A stretch of 53,270 nucleotides of DNA from Blastochloris sulfoviridis (GCF_008630065.1 NZ_VWPL01000023.1:1-53270); one strand, 5' to 3'. Positions 9,940 to 18,725 are shown, counted from the stretch's first letter. A program made the numbers and translations. The notes: generated by a model from the letters alone, not told the origin.

Positions 9940-10476
9940 CCCGCCGCGGATTCCCGCCGGCAGCGTCCCGGTCACCGTCTCGCCCGACGGCGTCTTCCAG
10001 CTCTCGCGCCGGGAGCGGATCGCCCGCGCGGTGAGGTCGAGGTCCTGCACCACGATATCGCCATAGCCCTTGAAGCGGGAGCCGGCCGGCGCTGGTGCCG
10101 TCAGTACCGCCTCTTCGGTGATCGAAATCCGCGACAAAACAGGCCCGCACCGCCGGCGCAAACGGGGCCGCTTGGTCTTCGACACCCGCCCAGCCTCGGT
10201 CGAGCGCTCCATGCCCGATGGCATCAGCGGCGGCCGCGGCGGCAAGCCCTTCAGCCGCGCGATCTCGTCCTTCAAGGTCCGGTTCTCGGCTTCGAGCCGC
10301 ACCACCTCGCCGCGCAGCGCCGTGTTCTCGTCCCAACGCTCCGTGACCCGCGCATCAAGCGGCGCCACGGTGGCTCGCAGGCCGCTGACCTCCGCCACAA
10401 GCCGGCCGATCAGGCCCCGAAACTCGCTGTCGGGAAGGTCATCAAGGGAACCAGCCGCGTCAGGCTCCATCGGCAT
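9940..10476 (-). pseudogene. Transposase remnant (IS66-like, N-terminal half)
   Basis: From ATG 10474-10476 the frame shows a coiled-coil front (leucine/alanine heptads around residues 20-75, ending DEIARLKGLPPRPP) and then AGSRFKGYGDIVVQDLDLTA and WKTPSGETVTGTLPAGIRGG. These are the N-terminal landmarks of a transposase group often labelled IS66-like. The similarity stops at about residue 179, where the continuation expected in the family is missing. Just beyond, another frame reads VRVRLDEIATVTAA and stops at 9863-9865, perhaps the tail of an unrelated gene. I read this as an insertion remnant fused to other sequence. Confidence 0.6.
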
Positions 10477-10564
10477 GATGAATCACGCCGCCGGCCCTCA
10501 CGCCACCCCCGCGCCCGCCAATCTGCCCCGGTTACGCGGCTTTGCGGCTAAGCCTTTGAAAAGA

Positions 10565-10636
10565 ATGGTGGGCGCGACAGGAATTGAACCTGTGACCCCT
10601 GCCGTGTGAAGGGAGCGATCTCCCGCTGCGCACCCC
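10565..10636 (-). pseudogene. tRNA-Val(CAC)-like fragment, damaged 5' half
   Basis: The minus strand gives an intact tRNA 3' half: a TTCACAC anticodon loop (CAC), the T arm around GGTTCAATTCC and CGCGCCCACCA with encoded CCA. The 5' half is about four bases short and does not fold into a normal acceptor and D arm, and the anticodon stem has a C-C mismatch. It looks like the residue left at one end of an element that integrated in the 3' half of a tRNA-Val gene. Confidence 0.6.
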
Positions 10637-10757
10637 TCAACTGACGAGGGCGACGAGAGCCTTCGCCCCGGCGCTACGCCGGAACCCGCTGGAGTTTGCC
10701 ACCGAATGATTCCGATATGATTCCGGCGCTGGGTTCATGGAGGCGCGCTCGAGAGTC

Positions 10758-10794
10758 AAAAAGCCCGCCATCTCGTTGAGATAGCGGGCTTTTT
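10758..10794 (-). terminator. Intrinsic terminator after the tRNA-fMet 3' end
   Basis: The sequence forms AAAAAGCCCGC - stem - GCGGGCTTTTT with an additional inner pairing ATCTC/GAGAT around a GTT loop. It is nearly symmetrical and could work on both strands. It starts 2 bp beyond the CCA end of the fMet fragment on the minus strand, so it is probably that tRNA gene's original terminator. Confidence 0.75.
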
Positions 10795-10796
10795 GT

Positions 10797-10844
10797 TGGT
10801 TGCGGGGAGAGGATTTGAACCTCTGACCTTCAGTTATGAGCCTG
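10797..10844 (-). pseudogene. tRNA-fMet 3' fragment
   Basis: The minus strand reads an initiator-type 3' half: CAGGCTCATAACTGAAGG (CAT anticodon, one C missing from the stem), T arm GGTTCAAATCC and CCCCGCAACCA. Nothing upstream resembles the 5' half. The fragment keeps its terminator on the left and diverges on the right, as expected for the distal att site of an element that entered a tRNA-fMet gene. The rest of that element is not seen. Confidence 0.65.
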
Positions 10845-11131
10845 TCGCCATTGATCACGCGGACCGGGGCCCCGATTGTCTGCGCGGGCGGTGGCGCAGC
10901 CACACGTTCATGCACAGGTTTCCCTGTAAGCCTGTGTGTCTCGATTTTCGGGCAAGCACGGGCGCGTCGCTTACCAGTGGAGCTTCGATCTTCTCTTCGA
11001 ACACTCGCTTGATCGTAGTGGCGGAGACGGAGCCTCTCGGCGCTCGGCGGCGGCGGAGTAAGCGGAAGCGGAAACCGTTTCAAAAACCGTTTCAACCCCT
11101 GAATCTGAAACGGTGAAATTTCACTAAGTGA

Positions 11132-11186
11132 TTGATTTTAATGGCGCGCCCGAAAGGATTCGAACCTCTGACCCCCAGATTCGTAG
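11132..11186. repeat. attL, 55-bp direct repeat (tRNA-Arg 3' end)
   Basis: These 55 bases are identical to 28200-28254. They comprise the tRNA-Arg 3' end from the anticodon loop to CCA plus 10 flanking bases. Seven further bases to the left (CTAAGTG) also match after one mismatch. They mark the left end of the integrated element. Confidence 0.92.
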
Positions 11187-11283
11187 GCTGAACCGGGGCT
11201 TTGATCCGACTGGCACTATCGGCAAACCGGGGGTGAACCTACCCTCAGTTTATCAATGGGTTAGCAGGCCATTCGCAAACCGG

Positions 11284-11314
11284 ATCACCCTTCCCAAAGG
11301 CAGGGGAGGGTGAT
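11284..11314. terminator. Hairpin at the left end of the element
   Basis: ATCACCCTTCCC pairs with GGGGAGGGTGAT around AAAGGCA, about 95 bp upstream of the primase gene. There is no clear T tract, so it may be a terminator shielding the element or an operator. Confidence 0.35.
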
Positions 11315-11407
11315 GACCGACCACCCCCCGACCGCCAGCCGGACCCCGCTCGCCGATCAAGCTCGGGCCGTCCGTCCGTGGCCACTCCCTTTGCGGAGGG
11401 CCACCGA

Positions 11408-13408
11408 ATGAACGAACTGCCCCCGTTTACATCTCTCTCCAAGCTCGCAGACGACTGCCAAGCCGCCCGCGATGAGGCCTATGCGAGGTGGCGGAAACCG
11501 TCCGCCCCCAGCAGTGCGGCAAGTTCCGCCGCTGGGTGCGACTTCGCGGACCGCATCGATCAGGTCGCCCGGCGGCTGCTTGGCGATCCGAGCCCCCGCC
11601 TGTCGAACCGGGATGAATGGCGCTACGGCACCAATGGCAGCCTGTCGGTGAAGGTCGGTGGCGAGCACCGGGGCACTTGGCGCGACCACGAGGTGGGTGC
11701 CGGCGGCGGCGTGCTCGACCTGATCGTGCGCGAGCGCGGCGGCGACCGGAAGGACGCGGTCGACTGGCTGCAGGCCGAGTTCGGCGACGTCGCCGGCCGC
11801 TCCGAGCCGGCCGGCGAACGGCGCATTGCCGCCCTCTACGGCTACACCGACGAAGCCGGCGAGCTGCTGTTCGAGGTGGTGCGATACGCACCGCAGAAGG
11901 ACTTCCGGCAGCGGCGGCCCGATGGCCGCGGCGGTCACGTCTGGAATCTCAAGGACACCCGCATCGTCCCGTACCGCCTGCCGGAAACCCTGGAGGCGCT
12001 GGCGCTGGGCAAGACGGTGTTCGTCGTCGAGGGCGAGAAGGACGCCGACCGCCTCGCGAAGCTCGGCATCCCCGCGACGTGCAATCCGGGCGGGGCCGGC
12101 AAGTGGCGTGACGAGTTTGGGGCGCTCTTCGACGGCGCCGACGTCATCGTTCTGCCCGACAATGACGACGCCGGCCGGGACCATGCCGCGCGCGTGGCCA
12201 AGTCCCTTGCATCGCACGCGGCCCGCATCCGCGTCGTCGAACTGCCGGACCTGCCGCGCAAGGGCGACGTGTCCGATTGGTTGAACCGCGGCGGCACCGT
12301 CGAGGCCCTGCTCGACATCGTCGAGCGCGCGTCGCCGTGGCGGCCCAAGGCCGTCACCCGGTTTCCGTCGATCCGCTACGGCGATGAGGACAGCGCACCG
12401 CCGCTGCGGTGGCTGGTCAAGGGCCTGCTGCCCGAAGCCGGCCTGTCGACGGTCTACGGCCCTCCGGGCACCTCGAAGACGTTCGTCGCCCTCGACTTGG
12501 CCCTGCACGTGGCGCACGGCCGCGACTGGTTCGAGCGGCGCACCGAGCCGGGCGGCGTGCTCTATGTCAGTGGAGAAGGCGCCAGCGGCATGCTGCTGCG
12601 CATGAAGGCTTGGCGGCAGGAGAAGGGCGACGGCACGCGCGCGCCGTTCGTCCTGATCCCGTCGTCGGTGAACCTCTACGACGAAGAGGGCGACGTCGAC
12701 ATTCTGATCGACGACGTGAAGGCCCACGGCGCCGCGCTCGGCGTCCCGGTCCGCCTGATCGTGCTCGACACGCTGTCGCGGATGATCGGATCGGGCGATG
12801 AGGACAAGGCGCGCGACATCGGCATGGTGGTGCAGCGCGCGGAGCAGGTGCAGCGCGAGACCGGCGCCCATGTGCTGATCGTCCATCATTCCGGCAAGGA
12901 TCGAGACCGCGGCATGCGCGGCTCGAATGCTCTCCTCGGCGCTGTCGATGCGTCGATCGAGGTGTCCCGGCACGATGAGTCCGGGATCTGCGAAGGCAAG
13001 ATTGCGAAGGTGAAGGACGGGACCGCCGTCGCTCCCTTTCGGTACACGCTGCGGCAATCGGTTCTCTGGGTCGACGAGGACGGCGAGGATGTTACCTCCT
13101 GCGTCGTCGAGCCCACGGATGCGAGCCCCGGCGAGGCCAAGGGAAAACGGCCCCTCTCCGCCACCGAGAAAATCGCCCTGGACGCGCTCGACGAAGCCAC
13201 CCTGGCCGAAGGCGTCGCCTCGCCGACCGCCCTCGTGCCGCAAGGCTACAGGGCCGTCCACATCGAAACGTGGCGCACCCACGCCTACCGGCGCGGCATC
13301 GCCGAAGGGACAGAGGAGGCGAAGAAGAAAGCGTTCCAGCGGGTTCGGCAGAGCCTCCAGGCCAAGCGCATCGTTGGTATCGACGGGGAGTGGGCATGGC
13401 GGGCGTAG
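11408..13408 (+). CDS. TOPRIM primase / RepA-type AAA+ helicase
   Basis: The 666-residue product has a TOPRIM domain at about residues 200-290 (VFVVEGEKDADRLAKLG, VIVLPDNDDAGRDHA, KGDVSDWL). It is followed by a RecA/RepA-like ATPase with Walker A GPPGTSKT near residue 350, a Walker B-like RLIVLDTLSRM and VLIVHHSGKD. The last 70 residues are probably DNA-binding. Start: ATG 11408 has GGAGGG 7 bases upstream, better than ATG 11378. Such proteins open and prime phage or satellite genomes. The repeat-rich DNA directly after the stop is a likely binding target. No zinc-finger CHC2 motif is seen at the N-terminus. Confidence 0.85.
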   Translation: MNELPPFTSLSKLADDCQAARDEAYARWRKPSAPSSAASSAAGCDFADRIDQVARRLLGDPSPRLSNRDEWRYGTNGSLSVKVGGEHRGTWRDHEVGAGGGVLDLIVRERGGDRKDAVDWLQAEFGDVAGRSEPAGERRIAALYGYTDEAGELLFEVVRYAPQKDFRQRRPDGRGGHVWNLKDTRIVPYRLPETLEALALGKTVFVVEGEKDADRLAKLGIPATCNPGGAGKWRDEFGALFDGADVIVLPDNDDAGRDHAARVAKSLASHAARIRVVELPDLPRKGDVSDWLNRGGTVEALLDIVERASPWRPKAVTRFPSIRYGDEDSAPPLRWLVKGLLPEAGLSTVYGPPGTSKTFVALDLALHVAHGRDWFERRTEPGGVLYVSGEGASGMLLRMKAWRQEKGDGTRAPFVLIPSSVNLYDEEGDVDILIDDVKAHGAALGVPVRLIVLDTLSRMIGSGDEDKARDIGMVVQRAEQVQRETGAHVLIVHHSGKDRDRGMRGSNALLGAVDASIEVSRHDESGICEGKIAKVKDGTAVAPFRYTLRQSVLWVDEDGEDVTSCVVEPTDASPGEAKGKRPLSATEKIALDALDEATLAEGVASPTALVPQGYRAVHIETWRTHAYRRGIAEGTEEAKKKAFQRVRQSLQAKRIVGIDGEWAWRA

Positions 13409-13607
13409 CGGGACATCAGCGGGACATTTGCGGGACATTCTGCTCGTCCCGGTGCGAAGGCGGTAGGTGGATGCCGGATCGCCTGCGGTCTCTCCGGATC
13501 GGCCGCGGCCAGCGGAAGGGAGATGAAATGCCTGTTCCTTCAATGGGATTGGCAAGTCCCCTCAACCATCACTTCGCGAGCGGGACAGCGGGACATTTGC
13601 GGGACAT
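13408..13607 (+). repeat. Iteron-like GCGGGACAT repeats
   Basis: GCGGGACAT occurs at 13408, 13419 and 13430 with an exact 11-bp period, about one helical turn. GCGGGACA occurs again at 13580, and GCGGGACAT at 13588 and 13599. The series starts inside the primase stop codon. Inverted TGTCCC copies follow to about 13720. The arrangement resembles iterons of a replication origin recognised by the adjacent replication protein. Confidence 0.6.
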
Positions 13608-13624
13608 GTCCCGGGTGTCCCGGT

Positions 13625-13680
13625 GCGGGGGGGCGGGACATAGGCCCCCCCCCAAGGGGGGCCGTATGTCCCGTCCCCCC
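13625..13680. repeat. Large palindrome with GGGACAT arms
   Basis: The left arm contains GGGGCGGGACATAGGCCCCC and the right arm GGCCGTATGTCCCGTCCCCC, closing over an AA at about 13654-13655. The hairpin places one iteron-like GGGACAT on each arm. The whole 13,409-13,946 stretch lacks a credible gene; the open frames across it are made of translated repeats. Confidence 0.6.
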
Positions 13681-13946
13681 TCCCAAGGCCGGCGCGCGGT
13701 GTGTCCCGCTGACCTGTCCCGACAGTCGGCCCGGCTGACGGGACGGAGCCCCCTGCCGGTGCTGGTGACCCGGCACCCGGCCCGACCGGCTGGGCCGACC
13801 CTGACCCGGTTGACGAATGGGCACCCCATCCGGATACCTCGGCGGGTCCTTCCCCGTGGGTGGCGTGCGCAGCCGCGGCGGCCCGGGATTTCGCTAGGCG
13901 GGGTCGGTTTAGCTCATAAACTCAGAGGCTTGAGGTTGTCTTAGCT

Positions 13947-14501
13947 ATGCAATCGGCGCAGGGCCTGCCCTTCGATTTCCCCCCGGGACCGTTGCCGACG
14001 ACGGTGTCGAAGGGCGAGTTCGCGCGGCTGATCGGCGTCACCGCCGGCCGGGTGTCGCAGCTCATCACCCGCGGCCTGCCGGTGGAGCCAAACGGCCGCA
14101 TCCACATTGAGCGTGGCCGGGCATGGCTGCGCGAGAACGTCGATCCGAACCGCCGCCGGGCGATGATCGAGGACGCGGCGCCGGTCCTCGCGCCGACGGC
14201 GAACCCGCGGGCCGCCCGCACCGTTGCCGAAGCCAAGCTGATCAGTTTGAAGGCCGACCGGCTGGAGGGTTCGCTGATCAGCCGGGCCGCCGTGCTGCGC
14301 GCCATCGAGGGCCGCGCCCGGCAGGAGCGCGATGCCTGGATCGGCTGGACGAACCGCGTCTCCGCCGAGATCGCCCGCACCACCGGCGCCGACACCGCCG
14401 CCGTCTACGCGCTGCTGGACCGCCTGGTGCGCGAGCAACTGCAGGCGCTGGCCGACATGCCGGCGCCCGACATCATCACCGATCACAAACCGTCGCCCTG
14501 A
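13947..14501 (+). CDS. Terminase small subunit (Nu1-like)
   Basis: The 184-residue product starts with a winged-helix-like segment (SKGEFARLIGVTAGRVSQLI, residues about 23-45) like lambda Nu1-type small terminases that bind the packaging site. A charged middle follows (TVAEAKLISLKADRLEG), then a helical C-terminus that could bind the large subunit. It heads the packaging cluster, with the tape-measure-like gene only 16 bp downstream. The frame is intact and of normal family length. It probably recognises a cos or pac site in the element. Confidence 0.75.
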   Translation: MQSAQGLPFDFPPGPLPTTVSKGEFARLIGVTAGRVSQLITRGLPVEPNGRIHIERGRAWLRENVDPNRRRAMIEDAAPVLAPTANPRAARTVAEAKLISLKADRLEGSLISRAAVLRAIEGRARQERDAWIGWTNRVSAEIARTTGADTAAVYALLDRLVREQLQALADMPAPDIITDHKPSP

Positions 14502-14517
14502 CCCCCAGGAGAAGCAC

Positions 14518-16422
14518 ATGGGCAATATCGAGAGCTCCCTCACGCTGCGCCTGATCGACCGCGTCACTGACCCGGCCAAGCGCATGTCGCCCGCATTCCA
14601 GCAGTTGGAGCGCCACGTCCGGCGGATGGAACGCCTGGGGCCAAAGTACGCGGCGGCCTCTGCGATCCTCACGCGTGGCGCTGGCATGATCGCCGGCGCC
14701 GTTGGCGGCATCGGCGGCGGCATGGTCGCTCGCAATGCGATCACCACCTATGCCGACCTCGACCGCCGCATGACGCGCATCGGCATCACCGCCGACGAAT
14801 CGCGCGAGGCGATCATGGGCGCCACCGATGCCCTGCGGTCGCTGGCGCAGGAGACGGCGCTGCCGTTCGACCAGGTTATCGGGGCGCTGGAGACCATGGT
14901 CGCCCAGGGCATGAGCCTGACCGACGCCATGGACAAACTGCCGGCGGTGCTGCGCACGGCGCAGGCGGCCGGCGCCGAGACCGCCGACATCGCCAACAGC
15001 GCCAACGCGCTGACGCAACACCTCGGCATCACCGCCAACAAGATGCAGGAGGCTTTCGACATCGTCGCCAAGGGCGGCAAGCTCGGCCAGTTCGAGCTGA
15101 AGGACATGGCGCGCTTCCTGCCGTCGCTGGCGCCGGCGTTTGCGGCTCTGGGCGAGACCGGCACCAAGGGCATCACCAAACTGGTGGCAGCGCTGCAGAC
15201 CGTGCGCCTCGGCACCGGCACGGCTGAGGAGGCGGCAGCCTCAATGCAAAATATCTTCGCCAAGATGGAGAGCGACGAGACAACCAAGAAGTTCAAGAAG
15301 TTTGGCATCGACCTCCGCAAGGAGATGGCCAAGGCCCGCAAGGAGGGCAAGGATCTGTTCGAAACCTTCCTCGACCTGTCGGAGAAGGCGCTGAAGGGTG
15401 ACATGTCGAAGCTCCCGCAACTCTTCCCGGATCAGGAATTTGCGCGCGGCATGCGGGCGCTGCTGACCAATCGCGACAAGCTGCGCGAATTCATTGTCCA
15501 ACTGGAGAAGGCCATCGGCACGGTCGCGAACGACCTGACGCGCATCACCGGCGATGCCCGTTCGTCGATCGACCGCCTGTCGAACTCCTGGACCAAGATG
15601 CTGGCCTCGCTCGGACGGGCCGGCGATGCTGCCGGCATCACCAAGGTGTTTGAGGCGATTGCCGAGTACGCCGAGCGGGCCGCGGACGGCTGGGATCGCA
15701 TCCATGATCCGGAGGCGAGACGGAAACATCTGGAGAAGTTCGGAATCAAGGAACCGGGCGACGGCCGGAAATTCGTCGGGCGGGTTGTGGACTCGCAGCG
15801 GTATGATGCCGTCACCCGCAAGATCGCAGTGGTTGAGCATGATCTTGCGTCGGCCGAGGCGGCGCGCCGCACCGGCAACCATCTTGCCCGCGATCCGGAG
15901 TCGGTCCGCCGGCAGTTGGAACAACTCAAGGCGGAGCGCGACGAACTTTTTCGCAGCGTGTATCCGGCCGATTTCGAGGAGCGTGAATTCGAGCGCCTCC
16001 GCGCTGTGGCCAGGTCAGCCTGGGGGAGACCTGCACCCGGCGTGCCGATTCCACCGCCGCGGCCGCCGGCCGCGGGCGTCGATTGGTCGGGCGCCCGCGC
16101 CGCGGTCCCCACCGATTTTGCCTCGCCTTCCCGGTTTCCCTCTGCTTTCGGCGATATCGCCGACGAGCTCGCCGCGGCGATCAGCGGCCTCGACGTCACC
16201 GCAAAAGTTGAAGGATCGATCACGTATAGCGGCGTCAACGAGGTCACAATCACGCCTTCGCCGCTTTTCGACGCGCGGGTGCGGTCGATCATCGACGAAC
16301 AGCTGCGCGGCATCGTGCAGCGCGGCGGCGCCAACGCGAATCCGCCGACCGGCACCAGCGGCTCGACCGGGGTGTCGCGGCCGGAGACCGCGCCCGGCGC
16401 CGGCCGTGATGGTGCGTGGTGA
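14518..16422 (+). CDS. Tail tape measure-like protein between the terminase genes
   Basis: The 634-residue product has a TP901-type tape-measure core at about residues 60-300: YADLDRRMTRIGITADE, DALRSLAQETALPFDQVIGA, TQHLGITANKMQEAFDIVAK and DMARFLPSLAPAFAALGETG. A hydrophobic Gly/Ala stretch near residue 55 and a low-complexity Pro-rich C-terminal part are also visible. ATG 14518 has AGGAG upstream; the longer frame back to 14332 lies in the small terminase. Tape measures set tail length and normally sit among tail genes. Here it is squeezed between terS and terL (16 bp and 4 bp gaps), with no other tail gene in the element. Confidence 0.8.
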   Translation: MGNIESSLTLRLIDRVTDPAKRMSPAFQQLERHVRRMERLGPKYAAASAILTRGAGMIAGAVGGIGGGMVARNAITTYADLDRRMTRIGITADESREAIMGATDALRSLAQETALPFDQVIGALETMVAQGMSLTDAMDKLPAVLRTAQAAGAETADIANSANALTQHLGITANKMQEAFDIVAKGGKLGQFELKDMARFLPSLAPAFAALGETGTKGITKLVAALQTVRLGTGTAEEAAASMQNIFAKMESDETTKKFKKFGIDLRKEMAKARKEGKDLFETFLDLSEKALKGDMSKLPQLFPDQEFARGMRALLTNRDKLREFIVQLEKAIGTVANDLTRITGDARSSIDRLSNSWTKMLASLGRAGDAAGITKVFEAIAEYAERAADGWDRIHDPEARRKHLEKFGIKEPGDGRKFVGRVVDSQRYDAVTRKIAVVEHDLASAEAARRTGNHLARDPESVRRQLEQLKAERDELFRSVYPADFEEREFERLRAVARSAWGRPAPGVPIPPPRPPAAGVDWSGARAAVPTDFASPSRFPSAFGDIADELAAAISGLDVTAKVEGSITYSGVNEVTITPSPLFDARVRSIIDEQLRGIVQRGGANANPPTGTSGSTGVSRPETAPGAGRDGAW

Positions 16423-16426
16423 CGCC

Positions 16427-18322
16427 ATGACCGACGACGCGGCCCAGCTCGCCGATGTCTTTGCCGAGGTCGTGGCGGCCCGCCGCCGCGGCCTCCAGCT
16501 CGACGCGCAGTTGACGGTGTCCGAGTGGGCCGACCGGCACCGCATCCTGCCGGCCGGCTCATCCGAGCCTGGGCCGTGGCGCACGGCGCGGGTGCCGTAC
16601 CTGAAGGACATCATGGACGCGCTGTCGGTGGCGTCGCCGATCGAGCGCGTGGTGTTCATGAAGGCGGCGCAGACCGGCGGCACCGAGGCGGCGCTGAACG
16701 CCATCGGCTATTGGATCGACCACGCTCCGGGCGTGATCCTCGCGGTGTGGCCGAGCATCGACATGGTGCGCAAAAACTCGCGCATCCGCATCGATCCGCT
16801 GATCGAAGACACCCCGGCGCTGCGCCGCAAGGTGGCCTCGCCGAAGGCCAAGGACTCCGGCAACACGGTGGTGCAGAAGGAGTTCGCCGGCGGCTCGCTC
16901 AACATGACCGGCGCCAACTCGGCCACCGGCCTCCGCTCGACCCCGGCGCGCTATCTGGTGCTGGACGAAGTCGATGCCTATCCGGTCGACGTCGGCGAGG
17001 AAGGCGACCCGGTCGCGCTGGCCATCAAGCGCACCGCCACCTTCCGTGGCCGGCGCAAGATCCTGCTGGTCTCGACGCCGACGCTGGCCGGCGTCTCGCG
17101 AATCGAGAAGGAATATTCACGCTCCGATCAGCGGCGGTTCTTCGTGCCGTGCCCGCACTGCGGCACGTTTCAGCCGCTGGTGTGGGCCGGCGTGACGTGG
17201 CCGGAGGGCGAGCCGGGCAAGGCGTTCTATGTGTGCCAGGCGCCGGGCTGCGGTGGCGTCATCGAGGAGCATGACAAACCGGCGCTGCTGGCGGCCGGCG
17301 AGTGGCGCGCCACCGCCGAGGGCGACGGCCGCACCGCCGGCTTCCACATCTCGGCGCTCTACAGCCCGTTCGAGACCTGGGGCGAGGTGGCGACCGATTA
17401 CCTCGTCATGCGCCGCGACCCGGTCGAGCTGAAGTCCTGGACCAACACCAGCCTGGGCGAGGCGTTCGAGGATCGCGACACCGCGCCGCTGTCGCCGGAT
17501 TCTTTGATCGCCCGGGCCGAGGACGGCGGCGAGCTGCTGCCCGAACGCGCCTTGGTGCTGACCTGCGGCGTCGACACGCAGGATGACCGCCTCGAACTGG
17601 AGGTGGTGGCCTGGGGGCTCGGCGAGGAATGCTGGTCCGTGGCCTATGAGGTGATCCACGGCAACACCGCCGGCGCCGAACCGTGGGCCGCGCTCGACCG
17701 CATCCTAGCCCGGCGCTTCCGCCACCCGCGGGCCGGCGAACTGGCGATCTCGGCGGTGGCGATCGACTCCGGCGGTCACCGCACCGACCAGGTCATGCGG
17801 TTCTCGGCCGAGCGGCTGCAGCGCCGGGTATGGGCGATCAAGGGCCGCGGTGGGCCGGGCGTGCCGCCCTGGCCGAAACGGCCGCCGAAGCCGCGCCGCG
17901 CGTCGCTGGCGCCGGTCCACATCGTCGGCGTCGACACCATCAAGGCCACGCTGTTCGCCCGCCTGCGGGCCGGCGGCGAGGATGGCGCGGCCCGGGAAGG
18001 CCCCGGCGTCATCCACCTGCCGGCCGAGCGCGATGACGACTGGTTCCACGGACTGGTGTCGGAGCGCGCCGTCCGCAAGTACCGCGGCAATGTCGCGCGA
18101 ATCGAATGGGTGAAAGATCCCGGCGTGCGCAACGAACCGCTCGACTGCCGGGTCTATTCCATCGCCGCGCTGCACGGGCTGCTGGCGGCCGGGCTCGACC
18201 TCGCCGCCGCGTCCGCCCAGCTCGCCGCCCTGGCGCCGCAGCCGCCCGAACTGCCGGAGCCCGCGCCGCCGCTGGCGCCCGGGCTGAAGGTGGTCGGGCG
18301 GTCGAAGTGGATGACGCGGTGA
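16427..18322 (+). CDS. Terminase large subunit, GpA family
   Basis: The 631-residue product matches lambda gpA-type large terminases. It has an ATPase loop FMKAAQTGGTEAALN near residue 80, Walker B YLVLDEVDAYP near 176, a zinc-ribbon-like CPHCGTF...CQAPGCGG pair, and nuclease acidic motifs GVDTQDDRLELEVVAWG near 381 and AIDSGGHRTDQVM. It cuts concatemeric DNA and pumps it into procapsids. ATG 16427 lies 4 bp after the tape-measure stop; an in-frame ATG at 16409 would overlap it. Length and motifs look complete. Confidence 0.92.
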   Translation: MTDDAAQLADVFAEVVAARRRGLQLDAQLTVSEWADRHRILPAGSSEPGPWRTARVPYLKDIMDALSVASPIERVVFMKAAQTGGTEAALNAIGYWIDHAPGVILAVWPSIDMVRKNSRIRIDPLIEDTPALRRKVASPKAKDSGNTVVQKEFAGGSLNMTGANSATGLRSTPARYLVLDEVDAYPVDVGEEGDPVALAIKRTATFRGRRKILLVSTPTLAGVSRIEKEYSRSDQRRFFVPCPHCGTFQPLVWAGVTWPEGEPGKAFYVCQAPGCGGVIEEHDKPALLAAGEWRATAEGDGRTAGFHISALYSPFETWGEVATDYLVMRRDPVELKSWTNTSLGEAFEDRDTAPLSPDSLIARAEDGGELLPERALVLTCGVDTQDDRLELEVVAWGLGEECWSVAYEVIHGNTAGAEPWAALDRILARRFRHPRAGELAISAVAIDSGGHRTDQVMRFSAERLQRRVWAIKGRGGPGVPPWPKRPPKPRRASLAPVHIVGVDTIKATLFARLRAGGEDGAAREGPGVIHLPAERDDDWFHGLVSERAVRKYRGNVARIEWVKDPGVRNEPLDCRVYSIAALHGLLAAGLDLAAASAQLAALAPQPPELPEPAPPLAPGLKVVGRSKWMTR

Positions 18323-18392
18323 GGAATGTGCTGCGCGCCGAGCGGATGCCCGGCCTGCCGCTGTCCTTCGGAAGGGCTCAGAGTGAGCCTCG

Positions 18393-18581
18393 TTATTTTG
18401 CCGAGGCGGAACAGCTCTGCTTGGATGCGCTGATGGAGCCGTCCCTGCAAACGAACTTCTCCCCCTGACAGCGGGCAATGCCACCCTTCTTGCCGGAGCA
18501 CGGGGTGTTCTTCGCAATTGCCGGCACGGCCGAAATGCCAACCGCGGCGAGGACTGCAACCGCCACCAAGCCAAGTTTCAT
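18393..18581 (-). CDS. Small secreted cysteine-containing protein (YdcA-like)
   Basis: The 62-residue product has a signal peptide (MKLGLVAVAVLAAVGISAVP, cleavage likely after AIA). The mature part is small and basic with four cysteines: NTPCSGKKGGIARCQGEKFV, then CRDGSISASKQSC. The pattern resembles the small YdcA-type proteins of unknown function found in bacteria and prophages. It faces the late genes and lies downstream of the small membrane-protein operon, so it could be a lysogeny-expressed cargo gene. Confidence 0.65.
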   Translation of the reverse strand: MKLGLVAVAVLAAVGISAVPAIAKNTPCSGKKGGIARCQGEKFVCRDGSISASKQSCSASAK

Positions 18582-18725
18582 GTCGCACCTCCAAATTCAG
18601 AGGCGCGATCATCCGCTTTTTGGTTGCGATAAACAACTTTCGATTGTCACAAATTATCGTTCTTGCGTGAATTCGCCCCGGCCGCTGCCGTCCGCCTCGG
18701 ACAGCGGCCGACCACCACCGGATAT

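Noticed and set aside
10793-11313. Open frames running through the tRNA fragments (peptides like GRGFEPLTFSYEP and PERIRTSDPQIRR)
   Set aside because: These are translated tRNA sequence, a well-known source of false gene calls.
11357-13555. A 732-codon open frame antisense to the primase-helicase
   Set aside because: The plus strand has TOPRIM and Walker motifs and a good ribosome site; the antisense frame shows no family features.
13270-13944. Open frames crossing the GGGACAT repeat region
   Set aside because: Their sequence is mostly translated repeat and G/C runs in all frames, with no ribosome site or protein pattern.
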